From Symbiodinium natans (Eukaryota; Sar; Dinophyceae; Suessiales; Symbiodiniaceae), in assembly GCA_905221605.1 (NCBI GenBank), contig CAJNDS010002423.1, forward strand, positions 76,001 to 140,000: a stretch of DNA of 64,000 bases, given 5' to 3'. Position 1 is the first letter of the stretch. The number at the start of each line of letters is the position of its first letter. The translations under genes were made by a program, and so were the position numbers. Positions 53,909 to 64,000 of the stretch are shown here, piece by piece. The notes under the pieces are model-generated. The model searched no databases. It was not told the DNA's origin and saw only the letters and a list, made by a program, of their open reading frames with translations.

Positions 53909-54957
53909 GACGTCTTCGGCAACCCGATGATGCTCAGCATGCTGCTGTGCTACCTCCAGACAATGGCCAAGAAATGCCGGGGGCCTCTCTAGGGCTCGGG
54001 TTAGGAACTGGGGTTTGGGGTTGGAAGCTTCTGAAGCCGGAGGCCTTCTAAAACCCGAAGCCCAACAAATGCCGGAAAGGGGCTTGGAGTCCGAAACAGG
54101 GGAGTTTGGAGAGGTGCGGGTCGGGCCCCTGCAAATGAATGTTTTCCTAGGTAGGCCATTGGGATCTTTGCGGGTTTCGGATTTAGGGATTCGGAGGATC
54201 ATATTCACCAGGCACAAGTTTCAGAGGGTTGCAACTAGGGGCCATCTTGGTCCCCTGAAAGCAGGGGTTTAGGGTTTAGGGTTTGGGGTTTAGGGTTTAG
54301 GGTTTAGGGTTCAGGGTTTAGGGTTTAGGGCAAGCTTTGGCTGGCCTCCTGAGTTAAGGGCTTATCAGGTTTTGAGCAGATGAGAAAGAGGATTTCAGCT
54401 GCTAGGGGAACAAGGTATAGGAAACTCCAGAAAGTCAATATCCTGATACCCTTAAGAGCAAATATAGGGAAGCCCAGTGCTAATCATCCTAAACCCATGT
54501 TCCGACTTTCTGGAGTTTACTGTAGTTCAGCCGAAGACGGGGTGTATCGGTTTCAGGGCCCAAGTCGCCGCCAACCCCGCCAATCCATTTGCGCAACTAC
54601 ACTTGAAAAATTATTCAAAAAAAGCTGTAGAGTCCTAGATCCCCCAACACTCAAAGCCCCCAAACCCCAAAGGGTTTGGTCTTTAGGGTTCTGGGTGACG
54701 GCTAGCCCCCTAAAACCCTAAACCCGAAACCCTAAAACCCTAAAAACCAAGATCCTAAAACCCTAAAACCCAAAAACCCTAAAACCCTGAAAAACCCTAA
54801 ACCCTAACACCCTAAAACCCTAAAACCCCTGAACCCTAAACAACACTAAACCCTAAACACTAAACCCTAAACCCTAAACCCTGACGGCTCCGCCACGGCC
54901 CAGATGCCGAGAAGAAGGAGACCGAAGGTGAGGAGCTGGACCGCGAGGCGCTCCTCC
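53909..54957 (+). CDS. Exon chain O, unknown gene
   Basis: 53909-53980 is strongly coding-like (24 codons, DVFGNPMMLSMLLCYLQTMA then KKCR), helical and hydrophobic. 54061-54113 (QQMPERGLESETGEFGE, GT donor) follows. A further open stretch near 54,131-54,225 reads RPLGSLRVSDLGIRRIIFTR. 54380-54414 (MRKRISAARGT) and 54526-54557 (SSAEDGVYRFQ) are joined in phase across a 111-bp palindromic intron. 54904-54957 (AEKKETEGEELDREALL, GT donor) comes last. Links between these groups are tentative. Not recognised. Confidence 0.47.
54415..54525. mobile_element. Introner-like palindromic element, family 2 copy 2, 111 bp
   Basis: GTATAGGAAACTCCAGAAAGTC at the left and GACTTTCTGGAGTTTACTGTAG at the right are inverted, with GT and AG as its first and last bases. 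Exons on both sides join as ...ACA AG|T TCA... without a frame break. Homologous to 39,010-39,125. Confidence 0.75.
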
Positions 54958-54984
54958 GTAACCCAAGCCCCGCACTCCTTCGGG

Positions 54985-55105
54985 TTAGGGTTTAGGGTTT
55001 AGGGTTTAGGGTTTAGGGTTTAGGGTTTAGGGTTTAGGGTTTAGGGTTTAGGCTTTAGGGTTTAGGGTTTAGGGTGTAGGGTGTAGGGTGTAGGGTTTAG
55101 GGTTT
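54985..55105. repeat. TTTAGGG array with GTGTAGG variants
   Basis: About 17 units downstream of the exon ending at 54,957. Confidence 0.9.
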
Positions 55106-55146
55106 CATCTTTAGGGTTTAGGGGCTTTAGCCACTCTCCTTCAAAG

Positions 55147-55206
55147 CCCTGGAGCGCTCCAACCCCTAAAGACCGCGAAGCCGGGGAGGCGCTTCAGGGG
55201 TTTTGA
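55147..55206 (+). CDS. Possible terminal exon
   Basis: After TTCAAAG; reads PWSAPTPKDREAGEALQGF then TGA. Lies between a TTTAGGG and a CCCTAAA block. Unlinked. Confidence 0.4.
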   Translation, partial: PWSAPTPKDREAGEALQGF

Positions 55207-55223
55207 GGCTCAGGTGTGCTCAT

Positions 55224-55471
55224 AAACCCTAAACCCTAAACCCTAAACCCTAAACCCTAAACCCTAAACCCTAAACCCTAAACCCTAAACCCTAAACCCT
55301 AAACCCTAAACCCTAAACCCTAAACCCTAAACCCCTAAACCCCTAAACCCCTAACCCCTAAACCCTAAACCCTAAACCCTAAACCCCTAAACCCCTAAAC
55401 CCCTAAACCCCTAAACCCTAAGTCCTAAACCCTAAACCCTAAACCCTAACCCTAAACCCTAAACCCTAAAC
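55224..55471. repeat. CCCTAAA array with CCCCTAAA variants
   Basis: About 33 units, several 8-mers in the middle. Confidence 0.92.
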
Positions 55472-55945
55472 ATCCCTTGGGCTCAAGATGTCTGTGCTCT
55501 GAGTTGTTGCTGCCGACTTTCCGCCGAGTGGGGTTAGCAGGAGTTAACAGAGGTGGTTGTTAGGTTGCCGAAGCGCTAAACCCCAAACCCGAAACCTCTG
55601 TTGAAGGGTGGTTGGGATGCTCGGGGCTCCTTGGAGGGTGAGGGGGGTGGGCGGGCTGCAGTTGAAGCGCTCTTGAAGCGGTTTAGGGTGATTTTCGGCA
55701 GGGAGTATGTGTATCTTACGGGTTCTGAGTGGGGACCATACAATCCGACAATCCGATAAGTATATATACTAAGAACCGCTATGTTTACTATATGCTTTAA
55801 TTTGCTGTTGCCATTGCTTTTGTTCTTGGTTTCCTTGTTCTTATGTTCCTTCTCATTATCTTTCTTGTTCTTGTTCTGATTTTTTCTTCTTATTCAGAGT
55901 GTTGGTAGTATGATTATTCTGGTACACATTACACCTTTTTTCCTA
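55472..55945. other. Unique T-rich stretch
   Basis: No telomere-like repeats beyond remnants. Contains a CTTGTTCTTG-type T/C-rich tract (55,800-55,940) similar to 39,170-39,310. No supported exon. Confidence 0.45.
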
Positions 55946-55949
55946 CAAG

Positions 55950-56165
55950 AGACGTTTTCTTCTACGCGGCAGGCAAAGGCTGGTCGGATCAACCGCGCAA
56001 CGGGGCCTCCTTTTCTTTCTGTTGAAAGTTGGTCGGCAGGGAATGGGGGAAGGAGGTACCCCTATAGAATCCCTTAAAGGGTATATATATATATATATTT
56101 ATATATAGGGCCCTAATTCCCTCATTCCCTGCTAACCAACAGTGAGTCTTATCGAGATGAAGTAG
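55950..56165 (+). CDS. Last two exons of an unknown gene, split by an introner
   Basis: 55950-56027 (TFSSTRQAKAGRINRATGPP, ending GAA A) and 56143-56165 (TG AGT CTT... reading MSLIEMK then TAG). Spliced at GT (56,028) and AG (56,142), the codon A|TG is restored. A second frame, DVFFYAAGKGWSDQPRNGAS, is also open and coding-like upstream but stops before the donor. Confidence 0.43.
56028..56142. mobile_element. Introner-like palindromic element, 115 bp
   Basis: GTTGGTCGGCAGGGAATG at the left and CATTCCCTGCTAACCAACAG at the right are inverted. First bases are GT and last AG. A partial relative (TGTTGGTTAGTAG...GAGGGAATGA) lies at 43,817-43,847. The middle is a (TA)n run. Confidence 0.68.
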
Positions 56166-56383
56166 GGTGGGTCTTGGGATCTGGGATGTAATCAGGCTGT
56201 GCTGCGGTCTGCTAGTTTCGACCTTGCATGCCGCTGGCCCAAACCGCCCTAACCCTTCACCGTTAGGGTGTAGGGTTTAGGGTTGAGGGTTAAGGGTTTA
56301 GGGTTTAGGGTGTAGGGTTTAGGTTGTTTCAGGGTTTGGAGTGCACTAGCTCTCAATTCTGCAATACGCGTACTTCTGGCAAG

Positions 56384-56473
56384 CGTGGCCCACGCGAGGC
56401 AAAGGAGGAAGAGACGACGCTGACGGCCGTCTACCGCGTGGCCGTAGATGCCACGGGCCCAAGTCCGCGTTGA
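56384..56473 (+). CDS. Coding-like exon, possibly terminal
   Basis: After CTGGCAAG; reads RGPREAKEEETTLTAVYRVA and onward, stopping at TGA 56,471-56,473 unless a GC donor within GGGCCC is used. Strong codon pattern; unlinked. Confidence 0.48.
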   Translation, partial: RGPREAKEEETTLTAVYRVAVDATGPSPR

Positions 56474-56810
56474 GAGTTGAGAGCTTGGAAGCAATCCAGC
56501 CTTGAGCCCCAGACTGGCCCTAAACCCTTTAATTTAGGGTTTAGGGTTTATTGTTTAGGGTCTAGGGTCTAGGGTTTAGGGTTTAGGGTTTAGGGTTTAG
56601 GGTTTAGGGGTTTAGGGTTCATGATCTTGCTTTGAACCTTGATTTGCGATGTTATGCTCAGAGTGCTGGATTTGGCTAGATTTGCTTTGGCTGGCTCTGG
56701 TTTGTCTTAGTCGGTCTTGGTGCGGGCATACACGTTAAACCTATGAAAACCTAAGCCCTGACCCCTGAGTTCTGAGCCCTACGCCTGCACCCTAAGCCTA
56801 CATCCTAAGC

Positions 56811-57018
56811 CCTAAACCTAAACCCTAAACCCTAAACCCTAAACCCTAAACCCTAAACCCTAAACCCTAAACCCTAAACCCTAAACCCTAAACCCTAAAC
56901 CCTAAACCCTAAACCCTAAACCCTAAACCCTAAACCCTAAACCCTAAACCCTAAACCCTAAACCCTAAACCCTAAACCCTAAACCCTAAACCCTAAACCC
57001 TAAACCCTAAACCCTAAA
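56811..57018. repeat. Near-pure CCCTAAA array
   Basis: About 29 perfect units ending six bases before the acceptor of the exon at 57,025. Confidence 0.95.
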
Positions 57019-57024
57019 CTTTAG

Positions 57025-57106
57025 CTGCGGTTCCGAGGTCATGCTGCAGCGGGTGCAGGCCAGGACGCAGTCGGACAGGTGGCTCTTGCAGGAGACCATC
57101 ACCCGG
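57025..57106 (+). CDS. Candidate exon upstream of actin
   Basis: After CTTTAG; reads VMLQRVQARTQSDRWLLQET and ends ITR before a G-run (donor unclear). A TTTAGGG block follows. It belongs to an unknown gene, not to actin. Confidence 0.42.
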
Positions 57107-57331
57107 GGGGGACGGCTTGGGCCTTGTTAGTAGGGTTTAGGGTTTAGGGTTTAGGGTTTAGGGTTTAGGGTTGGGGGTTAAGGTTCAGGGTTTAGGGTGC
57201 AGAGTGGGCCACTCGGCATGCCAGTTGAACTGAGTCATGAAGCAAGGGGTGGGCAGGGTTTAGGGTTTAGGGTTTAGGGTTTAGGGTTTAGGGTTTAGGG
57301 TTTAGGGTTTAGGGTTTAAGGGTCTGCCTGC

Positions 57332-57333
57332 AG
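57332..57333 (+). promoter_or_regulatory. Possible trans-splice acceptor, actin copy 1
   Basis: CTGCAG at 57,328-57,333 ends where homology with the other actin leaders begins. Dinoflagellate mRNAs receive a spliced leader at such AG sites; inferred by position only. Confidence 0.35.
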
Positions 57334-57426
57334 AAACTCTGCGTTTTGCGCCGTGCCGGGGCAGCTTGCACAGCTCTGGTGGCGAACCTCCGAAGCTCTC
57401 CTCCGCCGACTCCTTTCCTGCAAGCC

Positions 57427-59247
<1,821 letters not shown>

Positions 59248-59739
59248 GCTTAGAATGCCTGGGAAGCTGCCACGTTTGCGGCGCGTCGCAGCCAGATATG
59301 TCGAAGAGGGTCAAACCCTCATGTTCATGTCTGACTCGACGCGATGAGGGACTCGGTGTCGAGGGTCTACCTACTAGTGTTTGCAAGTGTGGTTTTGTGA
59401 GGTTTTGTGTGCTCCTGCCGTCTTGGCAGGCCTGTTTCCCAGCCGTGCGCCAGAACTTGGCGTGCGCTGTTGCAGCTTCTGTACAGCAACGGGCTGCGAC
59501 TGGGGCCCGGGCGGCCAGGGATCGCTCGGCGTGGTAGCTGGCAACGCTGAGATGCCCTGGAAACAAGACGAGGTCAAGGAAGGTTGAGGGGTGGGCAGGG
59601 TCCAAAGTGGGTGTCACACACGTCGCTTCTGCCACCTTGTCATCGATGTCAGTTCTGCCTTTTGCGCCGTGCCGTGGCAGCTTGTACAGCTCTTGGTGGC
59701 GAGACCCGCTCTCCTCCGTCGACTCCTTTCCTGCAAGCC
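59248..59739. other. Actin intergenic spacer 1
   Basis: 492 bp from stop to next ATG: 3' untranslated region, processing sites and leader. ATGTCAG at 59,646-59,652 is a candidate trans-splice acceptor. No TATA box was found; dinoflagellate promoters are poorly defined. Confidence 0.6.
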
Positions 59740-61595
<1,856 letters not shown>

Positions 61596-62080
61596 GCTTA
61601 GAATGCCTGGGAAGCTGCCACGTTTGCGGCGCGTCGCAGCCAGATATGTCGAAGAGGGTCAAACCCTCATGTTCATGTCTGACTCGACGCGATGAGGGAC
61701 TCGGTGTCGAGGGTCTACCTACTAGTGTTTGCAAGTGTGGCTTTGTGAGGTTTTGTGTGCTCCTGCCGTCTTGGCAGGCCTGTTTCCCAGCCGTGCGCCA
61801 GAACTTGGCGTGCGCTGTTGCAGCTTCTGTACAGCAACGGGCTGCGACCGGGCGGCCAGGGATCGCTCGGCGTGGTAGCTGGCAACGCTGAGATGCCCTG
61901 GAAACAAGACGAGGTCAAGGAAGGTTGAGGGGTGGGCAGGGTCCTAAGTGGGTGTCACACACGTCGCTTCTGCCACCTTGTCATCGATGTCAGTTCTGCC
62001 TTTTGCGCCGTGCCGTGGCAGCTTGTACAGCTCTTGGTGGCGAGACCCGCTCTCCTCCGTCGGCTCCTTTCCTGCAAGCC
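61596..62080. other. Actin intergenic spacer 2
   Basis: 485 bp, nearly identical to spacer 1, with a 7-bp deletion near 61,848. The candidate trans-splice acceptor is ATGTCAG ending 61,993. Confidence 0.6.
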
Positions 62081-63919
<1,839 letters not shown>

Positions 63920-64000
63920 GCTTAGAATGCCTGGGAAGCTGCCACGTTTGCGGCGCGTCGCAGCCAGATATGTCGAAGAGGGTCAAACCCTCATGTTCAT

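Larger units (their letters stand above)
20884..57318. repeat. Telomere-like TTTAGGG/CCCTAAA landscape, right block
   Basis: Same mosaic as 1-13,600, interrupted by the AT-rich island (32.44-37.65 kb) and two minisatellites. Exon-like segments recur every few hundred bases, nearly all readable on the + strand. The block ends about 15 bp before the putative trans-splice acceptor of the first actin gene. Confidence 0.8.

Overview
The window looks like nuclear DNA of a core dinoflagellate, possibly Symbiodiniaceae-like. Five things suggest this: very abundant Arabidopsis-type TTTAGGG/CCCTAAA repeats inside the sequence; a head-to-tail tandem array of near-identical actin genes; introns starting with GT, GC or GA and ending AG|G; almost all coding segments on one strand; and a ubiquitin-like/FNIP-repeat gene next to a non-LTR retroelement. 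The assignment rests on these features only; no rRNA or spliced-leader gene was seen.

Layout. 1-13.6 kb and 20.9-57.3 kb look at first like subtelomeric junk: degenerate telomere-like blocks, microsatellites and short unique stretches. Read closely, many of the unique stretches are short exons (about 30-130 bp, + strand) with an AG acceptor before them, a GT/GC/GA donor after them and compatible reading phases. Most of the telomere-like DNA is therefore probably intron. Several chains end in clear stop codons (31,850; 45,001; 46,973; 51,456; 56,165). 13.85-20.63 kb holds one gene, an N-terminal ubiquitin-like domain followed by about 24 FNIP-type repeats, cut in two by a 4.86-kb minus-strand LINE-like element with a 12-bp target-site duplication. 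32.44-37.65 kb is an AT-rich composite insertion flanked by a 14-bp direct repeat. 39.76-42.37 kb is a 53-bp minisatellite and 48.05-49.0 kb a 57-bp minisatellite. 57.33-64.0 kb is the actin array: three complete six-exon genes of 376 codons each.

Several families of 80-120 bp palindromic (MITE-like) elements are scattered through the exon-bearing regions. At least three sit exactly as GT...AG introns between coding segments that stay in frame, so they behave like introners (transposon-derived introns).

How genes relate. The actin copies are independent transcription units or one polycistron with trans-splicing. The hidden exon chains cannot be assigned to known families by eye. One chain carries a P-loop-like motif. 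All chain boundaries are inferred without transcripts, and many exon ends could move by a few bases.
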